Positions 17,901 through 24,108 of a DNA stretch of 51,606 nucleotides are shown here, in pieces; the stretch's first letter is position 1, and the number at the start of each line of letters is the position of its first letter. The position numbers were made by a program, and so were the translations under genes. The notes beneath the pieces were generated by a model. It ran no database searches and had not been told where the DNA came from. It saw only the letters and a program-made list of their open reading frames with translations. The stretch is from Candidatus Buchananbacteria bacterium (GTDB lineage Bacteria > Patescibacteriota > Patescibacteriia > 2-01-FULL-39-33), in NCBI GenBank assembly GCA_903888345.1, contig CAISTG010000028.1, forward strand, positions 1-51,606. The letters run 5' to 3'.

Positions 17901-20500
17901 CCTCTAATATCTACTTTGGTGCCAGGACTCGCCGTCCCAATACCAACATTCCCATTTTGCAAAATCGTAAACATCGAAGCATCGGTGGATGATGTGATTG
18001 TTAAAGGATTGGTGCTGGCCGTGCCTTTGACGGAAAGAGTGGAGATGGGTGAGGTGGTGCCGATACCAACGTTACCACTTTTAGCTATATACATTCTAAC
18101 AACCTGATCAGTCGAGAAAATCATATCGTTAGACAAATTTGAAGTCTCTTTAATGCTTGAGTTATCAGCCGCGTTGTAATCAAAGTTTATTGATTTACCA
18201 GGAGTAAGATAAAGATTATTAGCAATATCAAAAGACGAGGCATACACGGTGCCATTGATACTCAAGGCATACCCACTGTTTGCTGGAATCGGTGTTCCAA
18301 TATCTACCGTTCCGTTTGACCTAACTGCCAATAACGATACGCCCGTAGATGAGGCAATAATAAATGGATTTACACCAGCGGCACCTTTGACGGAGAGTGT
18401 GTACGCCGGAGACGAAGTGCCGATACCGACAAGACCACTCTTATCTACAGTAAATAAATTACCTTGAGTACCTCCCGAGCTAGTTATAGTTAACAGTGAA
18501 CTGGTTTGTGCCGCATTAGCCTTAATCGCCAGTGGGATTGCAGTTCCAGCTGATGCTGTAATTTCCAATATACCAGTCCCATTGTATCCATTAGAACTGT
18601 TGATACTAAAGCCGTGATTAGCGGTTAATTGTCCATAGGCATCAACAATAATCGAAGTAGCTCCAGAAAAATCCTTCAAAAGCAATTGATTGGTGCTATT
18701 GTTAGGTGAGTCAATTTCTAGTTTCGCACCTGGGCTCGTTGTCCCAATCCCCACATTACCATTCTGCAAAATCGTGAACATGGCTTCATTAGTTGAGGAA
18801 GTAACTAATAAAGGATTAGTACCCGCCGTGCCTTTGACGGAGAGAGTGGAAATGGGTGAAGTGGTGCCGATGCCAAGATGTCCACTCGGATCAAGTGTCA
18901 TATACTGCGTCACAGATGAGCCACCAAACCATTTGAATGATCCTCCATTTCCTATTCCAACCGATTTGAACCACAAGTCGGAAGCTGTTCCAACTCCGAT
19001 TGTACTGTCGTAATTTGCAGCAGCATCTCGATAGAGAATTATCTTATCTCCATTAGCGTTAGTATTATACGCACCTGGCGCACTAAATCCTCCGGCGTTT
19101 ATTTCAATTGCTTTCCTGTCTGTAGCGGTTGTAGGATTTCGAGAACCAATAGAAAGTAGGTTGTTTGGCGTTGTCGTCCCAATACCAATTCTTCCATTAA
19201 CCAACAAATTTTCAATTGTATTGGTTGCCGTAAACACATTTTGATTGCCTAAATAGGCCACAGTATTGGAAGCGTTATACCAATTATTCCACAGCGTGGT
19301 GGAGACAGCATTAATTTGGAGATACGTCGTGGAAGCATAACCGTAGGTGAGGTAACTTCCCGAAGATGAAGACGAGACGCCGGCCAAGTCCGCAAAGGTT
19401 GGCAAGCCCAAGGTTGAAGTCGCAATGGATAAGGTGTTGCTAACATTAATAAGGCCCGCACCAAGTAAACTGCCAAAATATTCTCCACCCAGTCCTAGTC
19501 TCGATCCAATAGAAACCGTTCCAGTCGTGGTGGAATTACCGTTGACTTGCAGATTACTCATGGTGGCCAGATCAGCCATGAGCGAATTAATCGAAGCGTT
19601 AAAGAACGTCCAATTACCAGTAATTGTTTCGCTCACATTCTTTCTGGGAACAATAGAGAAATCCGTTCCGCCGCCACTATAGGTATGAGGCCAGTTAAAG
19701 ACATTAGTACCAGAGAAATCAATAATCGTTCCCGGCGCAAAAGCCAAAGTGCCCGAAACAAAATTGTCACCAACCAGCGACGCTCCCACCTTTCCAGTAG
19801 TAAAGAAATTCTTCATGATGAAATCAGAAGTTTGCAGGTAAATGCTACTAGTACTATTGGCACTAGCTTGTCTCACTGAATTATTGCCCGCAGTTATCCC
19901 ATCAGTCGCCACAGGATTTGCCGAAGTCTTGGCCGTCTTGTTCGGCTTATTAGTGACTGCCACCGTAGCTTTTTTAACTTTAGCATTAGTATTTACAGTC
20001 GAAGAACTTTTTACTCCGGTAGTCTTGTTGGCCGCTGGTATCAAATGATTATTGACAGTATTAGACACGGTCACTGGCGTTCTCGGCGTCATTAGTTTCG
20101 ACCAGTTAGCCATATTATCGGTGACGGCTTTGGTAATAATATTGAAATTACTAGTAATCGATTCACTAATTCCGGTTAATACATTCGATGTGAAAATATA
20201 TGCTCCCCCACCGGCTGAAACAGTTTTGGTGGAAATTTTATTTGATAAATTATTTGCTTGAGTATTTATGAAAGCGCTTGATCTTAAAACAGAATTATAC
20301 AAAACAGACGTCAAGCTCGTTTCTGCTTTCTTTGGTGTACTAGTGGCGGCTTGAGCAAAATTTGCTAACCCCAACGGAGCGATCAGCAACCAAGCCGCCA
20401 CAATTACAATAGGCACGACAATTAAAAGCATGGCAAAAACCGGCTTACCGGATAAACCATGCTGGCGGGAAATTAAATTGTTCGACTTGAACCAATTCAT
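8963..20500 (-). CDS. giant (3845 aa) membrane-anchored fiber/adhesin-like protein with GIGT(T/S)(S/T)P repeats and an S74-type intramolecular chaperone domain
   Basis: N-terminal TM helix; dozens of N(V/I)GIGT repeats; VSDKNAKENFAEVDPNDILNKINNLPVTRWNYK...IGPMAQDFYGAFG near the C-terminus; GCLDASATNYNASATIDDGTCAY motif after it. Confidence 0.92.
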   Translation of the reverse strand: MNWFKSNNLISRQHGLSGKPVFAMLLIVVPIVIVAAWLLIAPLGLANFAQAATSTPKKAETSLTSVLYNSVLRSSAFINTQANNLSNKISTKTVSAGGGAYIFTSNVLTGISESITSNFNIITKAVTDNMANWSKLMTPRTPVTVSNTVNNHLIPAANKTTGVKSSSTVNTNAKVKKATVAVTNKPNKTAKTSANPVATDGITAGNNSVRQASANSTSSIYLQTSDFIMKNFFTTGKVGASLVGDNFVSGTLAFAPGTIIDFSGTNVFNWPHTYSGGGTDFSIVPRKNVSETITGNWTFFNASINSLMADLATMSNLQVNGNSTTTGTVSIGSRLGLGGEYFGSLLGAGLINVSNTLSIATSTLGLPTFADLAGVSSSSSGSYLTYGYASTTYLQINAVSTTLWNNWYNASNTVAYLGNQNVFTATNTIENLLVNGRIGIGTTTPNNLLSIGSRNPTTATDRKAIEINAGGFSAPGAYNTNANGDKIILYRDAAANYDSTIGVGTASDLWFKSVGIGNGGSFKWFGGSSVTQYMTLDPSGHLGIGTTSPISTLSVKGTAGTNPLLVTSSTNEAMFTILQNGNVGIGTTSPGAKLEIDSPNNSTNQLLLKDFSGATSIIVDAYGQLTANHGFSINSSNGYNGTGILEITASAGTAIPLAIKANAAQTSSLLTITSSGGTQGNLFTVDKSGLVGIGTSSPAYTLSVKGAAGVNPFIIASSTGVSLLAVRSNGTVDIGTPIPANSGYALSINGTVYASSFDIANNLYLTPGKSINFDYNAADNSSIKETSNLSNDMIFSTDQVVRMYIAKSGNVGIGTTSPISTLSVKGTASTNPLTITSSTDASMFTILQNGNVGIGTASPGTKVDIRGVAAEWPDIRIYGDGANNSVLINANSIRSSGTFYINNSNTSNVVLGGGGGNIGIGTAVPTATLDVRSGNIPVQWGSTSTAYGQLNYSGGTATVLSVGATPIGFGVNSTVKLTIGSSGNVGIGTTTPDSPLQVFGVNASTGNSLKISGNLSMGGYDLAEDGLSRGLLNAKLYDSTGSFNGYIQYTTPGAIGPAILFRDTGGLNANRAYIQLQNSTKDLTFNVKDTERLRITNTGNVGIGTSSPVSTLSVKGIVGVNPFTVSSSSDASMFTILQNGNVGIGKATPAYMLDILSMDPTATNGQVINIGHNGSGGQASYAYFQSNGTNGGRVGWDGANGVFRIDALYSNNDIYIAPAGTGRTIIPNGNVGIGTTSPISTLSVKGTAGINPFAVSSSTDASMFTILQNGNVGIGVAIPAAKLDVNGSIYVHGGTFYSDNWAGYSTNLIKINGGGTGLNAQLQATGNGSDITNFVLNPNGGLVGIGTTSPISTLSVKGTAGINPFTVSSSTNDSMFTILQNGNVGIGTASPQLPLAVVGDAYVTNNVKTRGIDSAWIGSTQNISVTSGATGYANINNALYVQTGGNVGIGTASPANPLSLVYSDNLYLRGISIKNISTGTTAITGIQLQNSAGVGVGNFEYYPSNYANGAMADKIIFSTLGTTASLLFNTNISGAANATSGDISFNIAGGNPSIFIKGSDGSGKVGVGTNNPNQTLDVYKSGQNYPNSSGVIQNGAFRIENNFNNVLDFGNISGTTYQSWIQATDKTNLAISYSLLLNPNGGNIGIGTTSPASTLSVKGIAGTNLLTITSSTDASMFTILQNGNVGIGTANPSNALDVTGNIRATGQLIANGGGMTLNAGNVYYASGINLQYWTGVVTTGLALTNTGLVGIGTTTPTAKLVVQGSSTTPLLSVMTSSSAPVLYVSDAGFVGIGTSSPSQKLDVAGNIALSTGGSIFGDTTAQKISLNSSLGNVWAYDANNYMRFGSIFQFYTGGTERFRLDNSGNVGIGTTTPGSKLQVEAGQLRVTNVATGGVLATAVNTGGILLDSVASQQGIEFALGDSGSGYGYRQRAYYDSGQSSMVWTLEKRNNSASFSSALSVLSSNGNVGIGTTSPQSALFIQSTNVNDVPRADIVLAKYWASNSDTRASAIFHYYDSIQGMDKLVFGVAGSGGTTSQPNALSQAKLVVQANGAVGIGTSSPIAKLDVHQAAGGLAPASLANFYGSGSGLDSKITIQSNSNSYGQLQIGGVGKEVSLAYISGVTAFGTSPTSNLGSAGIINQGLGLYSDTGDIYSIASDARTGGAGPIFRVKTSGYGSMMGAVDTNYVWKVYGDNRVTGNSIIDGNVGIGSSTPVAKLVVQGTSTTPLLSVMTSSSVQALYVSDVGNMGIGMTPTYKLDVNGTIRANGSNIIAGGGTVFGWIFGSSGLSNIDTTLNTTAGYNILFKNGTTEQMRISSSGLVGIGSSSPISTLSVKGTAGYNPLTITSSTDASMFTILQNGNVGIGTNNPTDLLQIHSATTNARYRLTDSTTGPGVNRGLSVELAGVNGWVVNYENGPLYFSTNNTTAMSILANGNVGIGTTTPGYALTVNGNVNTSGFSLTNTIGTTNWFVERGGTGGNNFYWKDKDGNYYITLDMTGDMGYGSRAIALRQRLVTYTDTALAINSGNVGIGTVSPSAKLEVVGGSLKVSGGNSILLDASSGINRGISFLDSSTYDNIGSLSIYPSSGTNVKSSISIIPKGTGYNSTNKADISIYNTDQVADGTNIEFLSVRSRGNNYAIYSEQGGSGSRRPITLGADSSKESTVQFVLNTDGNIGIGTSSPAAKLEVNGNVLLPFVGSLQFRQQSGAIIPAVSMNANGAIDLSSINSFSFNNGTSIQQNNPTNYSMAFLTGSTPVVNMVIKDAGNVGIGTTTPTAKLVVQGTSTTPLLSVMTSSSAPALYVSDAGNVGIGTSNPLGQFEVLNAGSRVQLNGSLGSIVAYTYGGGGAGGHISSFEVGGLNSAAILRMYDSTQTQQVQIWGAGNSYFNGGNVGIGTTTPASKLHVAGSSDIKQLIVQGVSGQTANLQEWQNASGTAISAIDNTGFFRFPDTGSGGGFKGLNNPSKSLYIDNGSGQGVWNAYNSILFNVFSNNPNSGTNYGLGYGFSNIMNGSSGIQYGVVIRPTYLQSGTAGATDLLINRTETSVGSGPQLLFDAQVGGNSKMVITNQGNVGIGSSTPFAKLVVQGTSTTPLLSVMTSSSVSALYVSDSGYVGIGTSNPTNIFEVDVGGISKVAVNGGGTLIAKSDIVTGLIGDLGSKYQKIMLDQANGLRFFAGSSASNEYMKISQTGLIGIGTTSPDSLLTLFGPSNNANLLSIYTSSSFPVLYVTSAGYVGIGTTTPAYPLTVNGVASFDSFLANSAVSTSTIAGGLSVGNGSLTYDWNSGVTSIDNLQTGAMSFVADAGLVSWADMTVTTSSVAGTQLSYIAQLNGNYALSVSGISDGNGDLSSYGVGIGTSTASALLTLQNASTTSLQPIIGAYTASGSPALYVSAGGNVGIGTTNPVGTFNTEAATGWYNKDGSKPTWNMSYSGTTVMKLYFGGLWDAYLDVPYSNNDDTWGGFHIKTKGLERLTIAQGGNVGIGTTTPNAYLNVFGSSSASTLLRVATSTNQNIFVVNSNGNVSLGTSSATYLLTLSGGAYSDGLQWYPVSDKNAKENFAEVDPNDILNKINNLPVTRWNYKAQGMDNSHIGPMAQDFYGAFGLGNNDKVISTMDLASVALTGVKALSQRLSVLENPTSSSVALAVATPNANSLVSLTVTQSANFFGAITVRGEAGFESKVVFKKEVEFQDHLTVDADTAGMTVIKTGETKIEVKFVRPYSIVPAVVANLQASDTPVFVDYLIRYKSTSSFWIMLKEPAPSDLNFDWIALGRGGNGIVAGATETAVAGCLDASATNYNASATIDDGTCAYASSPVTPPMPEPTSTEPVIDLSSLFPVVEPEVTPVTSTEEGL

Positions 20501-20502
20501 AT

Positions 20503-20706
20503 TTATTTTCCTGTTTTCTTAACGCTCTTCTTGATCTGTTTGGAATAAATGAACTTAATCAGATCACACTCAAAAATACGGTAAGTCCGTCTTCCGACCT
20601 GACTAACCGGCAATTCTCCGGAATCAATCCAACGATAAACGGACTTGAGGGAGACCCCAAGCCGTTTGGCTACTTGTTCCATTGATAGCAAATCGTAATC
20701 AGCCAT
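20503..20706 (-). CDS. small excisionase/MerR-like helix-turn-helix DNA-binding protein
   Basis: LLSMEQVAKRLGVSLKSVYRWIDSGELPVSQVGRRTYRIFECDLIKFI. Confidence 0.88.
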   Translation of the reverse strand: MADYDLLSMEQVAKRLGVSLKSVYRWIDSGELPVSQVGRRTYRIFECDLIKFIYSKQIKKSVKKTGK

Positions 20707-20714
20707 ATTTTGCT

Positions 20715-20732
20715 GGGGATGAAGTTATCCCC
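20715..20732 (-). promoter_or_regulatory. stem-loop in the leader just upstream of the HTH start codon
   Basis: GGGGAT-gaagtt-ATCCCC perfect 6-bp inverted repeat; no obvious Shine-Dalgarno between it and the ATG. Confidence 0.55.
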
Positions 20733-20753
20733 ATATTTTTTTATGCTGATTTA

Positions 20754-20831
20754 ATTATATTAAAAAATGTCCGCTTATGTCAAGCGGTTAGATTATAAAA
20801 TACTAAATGTCTTTAAATGTCCTCTTATGTC
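20754..20831 (-). promoter_or_regulatory. HTH/giant-gene promoter (TTGACA-N18-TATAAT) overlapped by five 10-bp-phased ATGTC boxes
   Basis: Minus-strand TTGACA (20778-20783) and TATAAT (20754-20759); + strand ATGTC at 20767, 20777, 20807, 20817, 20827. Confidence 0.7.
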
Positions 20832-20895
20832 CACTCTGATAAATATAGTTATTACCTTAATTTAGACAAAATCGCCTTAAAAGTGCATAAAGTAC

Positions 20896-20924
20896 TTGAC
20901 AAAATATATTATGTATGCTATACT
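20896..20924 (+). promoter_or_regulatory. promoter TTGACA-N17-TATACT
   Basis: TTGACA 20896-20901, TATACT 20919-20924; stem-loop CACAGTC/GACTGTG at 20946-20967 follows. Confidence 0.85.
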
Positions 20925-21003
20925 AATATATCGAACCTTGAAAACCACAGTCGTTGTTTTGACTGTGTTTACCAAATATTAGACGACAACAAGGAGAATT
21001 TCC

Positions 21004-21894
21004 ATGATAAAGATTACGACCGCGATCCAGGCCTTTTACGCTCTGACCACTGGGGCCATCACCTGGGATGACCTCAAAAAGCAAAGCCAGTCGCTCTACG
21101 ACGAACTGGTCCGGTGGACCACGGAATCGGCCTATGTCCAGGCCTGGATAATTGAAATAGAAGCACTCCATTTCAATAACCGGGCCGACGATTACGCCGA
21201 CCAGTCGAACGACGACGACCTGAGCATCTGGGACTACCTCAACGAGCTGGATCAGGAAATAACCGAATCCCAGCAAGATGAGTACGACACGCTGGTGAGT
21301 CGGGAAGAGCAGAAGACTCGTCGCCAGCGTCGCATCAGCAAGCGCCTTTACAAGCGCCGGCTGCTGGCTCAGGCCAAAAATCGCTTGGAGCTTAACCTCC
21401 TCGATGACCGGCTCTTCGATGATTCGGATATCGGCTTTGCTCGTCATGGCTATCAGTCCAAGTACGACGCGGAAACGCATCACTATGAGCTGATTCCGCT
21501 CTCCGAAGCCGACCACCAGGGTCTGCCGCTCTGGCAAATCGAGTCAGAAATGGCCATCGACCACGCCAATCGCTGGGATACGTGGAATAACTTCTACGAC
21601 CGGCGGGCGGGCGCGAAGGAAATTGAGTCCCAGCTGCGCGATATGCTGACGGTTGACACGCCGACTCAGACTGAGGTAGCCGTTGACCAGAAGGCCATTG
21701 ACGCCGAAGCCGCCGAAAAGCGGTCCGCCGAAATCCGCCAGAAGCAGCGTCGCATCGAAGAGCTCAATAGCCTGATGATGCCCGAAGACGGCCGAAATGT
21801 CAGGCAGCAGTATGACTCTTTTAATCGGTCCCTGCGCCAGCAGATCAAGCACCTCAAGACGGACATCGAAGAACTGAGAAGCTTCGCTGCCTAA
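21004..21894 (+). CDS. hypothetical charged protein (296 aa), ORFan
   Basis: ACAAGGAG RBS, strong promoter upstream, terminator downstream; no family recognised. Confidence 0.85.
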   Translation: MIKITTAIQAFYALTTGAITWDDLKKQSQSLYDELVRWTTESAYVQAWIIEIEALHFNNRADDYADQSNDDDLSIWDYLNELDQEITESQQDEYDTLVSREEQKTRRQRRISKRLYKRRLLAQAKNRLELNLLDDRLFDDSDIGFARHGYQSKYDAETHHYELIPLSEADHQGLPLWQIESEMAIDHANRWDTWNNFYDRRAGAKEIESQLRDMLTVDTPTQTEVAVDQKAIDAEAAEKRSAEIRQKQRRIEELNSLMMPEDGRNVRQQYDSFNRSLRQQIKHLKTDIEELRSFAA

Positions 21895-21915
21895 AACCGC
21901 AAAGTACAAACCAGT

Positions 21916-21952
21916 GCCCTCACGGAATTATCCGTTGAGGGCGCTTTTCTTT
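21916..21952 (+). terminator. intrinsic terminator GCCCTCACGGA-atta-TCCGTTGAGGGC + T-rich tract
   Basis: Long GC-rich stem followed by gcttttctttt. Confidence 0.9.
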
Positions 21953-22009
21953 TCAGATTTAATTTTAAATTATCTAAATTTAGCCAAATATTTATTTAGC
22001 GATTAGCTA

Positions 22010-22038
22010 TTGACAAAAAATACAATATATGATATAAT
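22010..22038 (+). promoter_or_regulatory. promoter TTGACA-N17-TATAAT
   Basis: TTGACA 22010-22015, TATAAT 22033-22038. Confidence 0.88.
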
Positions 22039-22139
22039 TTTTCATTGGACATTAACAATCACAGTGATATTTTATGCTGTGTTAAGGTATTTTTTCTAAA
22101 ATAATTGTCGGTAAAGCCGAAACAAGAGGAGAAAGCATC

Positions 22140-23294
22140 ATGAATGTTGATCTGAGAACCGTTATGGTCGACAAGCCCGCGGTTGATTGGTCCAAGCTGG
22201 AACGGGAAGACCCCCAACAGTTTGAATACATCGTAGCCGCGACCACTGATCTTGCCTACCGGCAACGACGAACGGAAATCTTCAATCAGTGGGAAACTCA
22301 TAATGACGTTGATAACCTCGCCGTCATCACTGACGAGCAATTCCGTACCTGGGGCCAATACTTTTCCTACGAGGACTGGTATCGGACCTTCAAGTTCGAC
22401 CAGCCTGACTATGCCAATGATGTGGACGAAGATTGGTTTGATGGCCGTGATGACGAATGGCCGGATCTTTATGCGCCGGAAACGCATGCCGATCGGCGAG
22501 CTGATGACTGTGAAGAATTCGCCCGCGACGAAATGCGAGAGTCCAACCGTCGTCACGAGCGTCATCTGCTCCTGAGTTGGTATGCCGAAAAGCGTCATCT
22601 CAATGAGATCGCCCGTGCTTCCGGCTACTACCCGCTCGACGAAACCGGCAGGGTCTATGGTAATGATGATGGCCAGACTTGCGAAGCGCGCAAGCTCGCC
22701 GACAAACGTCGACGTGCAGTTCACGCCGAAAAAATCGACCCCAGCAGTCGCCGACATCATTACTACGCGATTGAACCGGTGCGAGCAAGTATCGACGAAC
22801 AGCTGAAGGACACTTCACCGGTCAGTGGCCTGAGCAAACCGCGGTACAACAAGATACTGCGCAAACTGCGACGACACCTTTATTCGGTCTACGAATATTA
22901 CTGGTATTCGGGAGATGCCAGCAATGGACGAGGGATCCGAAGCATTGAACGCCTCCAGCACCAGATTTTTAGAGTGGAAGAAAAAATGAAGCTGGCCAAA
23001 GTGAATCGCCAGCCGCGGATTTTCACCAACTACGTGGTTCTGGGGTCTGCTAACACGATCAAAGTCGTTGCCGATCCCAACGACTACCTGCTCGGCTGCG
23101 ATCCGGACGAAGACTTCGCCGCTATCGATCGCATCAACGAAGCGGACGATGATGACGACTATATGTACGATGATTTGCCGGATATCGATCCTTTGGGCGA
23201 TCCATTGGACGATGAAGTGGATCACGAGTGCAGCCACTACGACTACCTCGACGACCTCTACCCCGACTTCTTTGCAGAAGATCGGGCCATGTAG
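22140..23294 (+). CDS. hypothetical acidic protein (384 aa), ORFan
   Basis: AGAGGAGAAAGCATC RBS context, strong promoter upstream; Asp-rich C-terminus (EADDDDDYMYDDLPDIDPLGDPLDDEVDHE). Confidence 0.85.
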   Translation: MNVDLRTVMVDKPAVDWSKLEREDPQQFEYIVAATTDLAYRQRRTEIFNQWETHNDVDNLAVITDEQFRTWGQYFSYEDWYRTFKFDQPDYANDVDEDWFDGRDDEWPDLYAPETHADRRADDCEEFARDEMRESNRRHERHLLLSWYAEKRHLNEIARASGYYPLDETGRVYGNDDGQTCEARKLADKRRRAVHAEKIDPSSRRHHYYAIEPVRASIDEQLKDTSPVSGLSKPRYNKILRKLRRHLYSVYEYYWYSGDASNGRGIRSIERLQHQIFRVEEKMKLAKVNRQPRIFTNYVVLGSANTIKVVADPNDYLLGCDPDEDFAAIDRINEADDDDDYMYDDLPDIDPLGDPLDDEVDHECSHYDYLDDLYPDFFAEDRAM

Positions 23295-23328
23295 TAAACC
23301 AACCAAAACATCCAAAGGAGATTGCACC

Positions 23329-23697
23329 ATGAAGAAAGCCACTCTCGTACTGATCATGATGGTTACTATGCTTGGGCTGACTGGATGCCCTCCACCCAAT
23401 GACGGCCCGACAGCGAGTGTCATCAAGAATGTTGCAACCGAAAAGCAGATCGTCTTCGACGCATCAAATGTCACCACGGTCGGCAACAACTCCTACATCG
23501 CGATCAATCAAAAAACGAACTATGAGTATTTTGAAAACCCGCGATTATGCCTAGACATCATGAATGAGTTTGAAACCTCTCATCCCGAAGTGATTGTTAA
23601 GGATTATAAAATTGAGGTCCGCTATTACGAACATAGAACGGATCGACTACTCGGCATTTGGGTTCATCACCAACCCAAGAATCAGTCCAACCCGTAA
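23329..23697 (+). CDS. small predicted lipoprotein (122 aa)
   Basis: AAAGGAG RBS; MKKATLVLIMMVTMLGLTGCPPP lipobox; start is internal to the listed ORF 23068-23697. Confidence 0.8.
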   Translation: MKKATLVLIMMVTMLGLTGCPPPNDGPTASVIKNVATEKQIVFDASNVTTVGNNSYIAINQKTNYEYFENPRLCLDIMNEFETSHPEVIVKDYKIEVRYYEHRTDRLLGIWVHHQPKNQSNP

Positions 23698-23716
23698 CAT
23701 TTTCGCACAAACCAAA

Positions 23717-23756
23717 ACGCTCCGCTAGGTAAAACCTGCGGAGCGTCTTTATTTTA
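23717..23756 (+). terminator. intrinsic terminator ACGCTCCGC...GCGGAGCGT + T-rich tract
   Basis: 9-bp stem followed by ctttatttt. Confidence 0.9.
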
Positions 23757-23774
23757 TATAATTTTGTAATTTTT

Positions 23775-24085
23775 GTTCCCGTCCCCGTCTTGCGACCATT
23801 TGAAAATATTGTGCTGATTTTATGTGGGAACGACTCAAAAATTATCGCAAGCGACAGCGTCAGATAATTTTCAGGAGTGAAGCATAATCCGCCGCGGCGG
23901 ACAGCCATGATTTTCAACCGGTCGCGACTTTTTGGTTACTTTTTCTAGAAAAAGTGACAAAGGTCAATTCAGGTGAAACTGGATTCCGGGTCAAGTTTAC
24001 CCTGCTGTTAGGCCTGAGGGCCCGGAATGACGACGGAGGAAGAGTTCCCGCCCCTGCCTGACGGCAGGCAGGCTCGCAATGACGA
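23775..24085. repeat. dispersed ~300 bp structured repeat, copy 2
   Basis: See copy 1; outer arm GCGACC/GGTCGC replaces GCCACC/GGTGGC of copy 1. Confidence 0.8.
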
Positions 24086-24108
24086 GACGACTGGCAATGA
24101 CGGTGAAG

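Noticed and set aside
11100-18900. Regularly recurring DNA repeats considered as a CRISPR array
   Set aside because: Repeats lie inside one long open reading frame, are long and variable in spacing, and translate to conserved peptide units; no cas genes seen.
9792-20261. Numerous + strand ORFs inside the giant fiber gene
   Set aside because: Repetitive antisense products (VPMPTRP, VPIPTLP) of the GIGT repeats; no independent coding evidence.
20923-21537. Minus-strand 204-aa ORF antisense to the 21004-21894 gene
   Set aside because: No RBS/promoter on that strand, while the + strand ORF has promoter, RBS and terminator; typical shadow ORF in GC-rich coding sequence.
22059-23489. Long minus-strand ORFs (22059-22760, 22600-22818, 22815-23489) opposite the 384-aa gene
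   Set aside because: Hydrophobic low-complexity translations (VVEVVVVAALVIHFIV) expected as complements of Asp/Glu-rich coding DNA; no initiation signals.
23068-23697. Full-length 209-aa ORF from 23068
   Set aside because: The N-terminal part overlaps the 384-aa gene out of frame; the RBS and lipoprotein signal place the real start at 23329.
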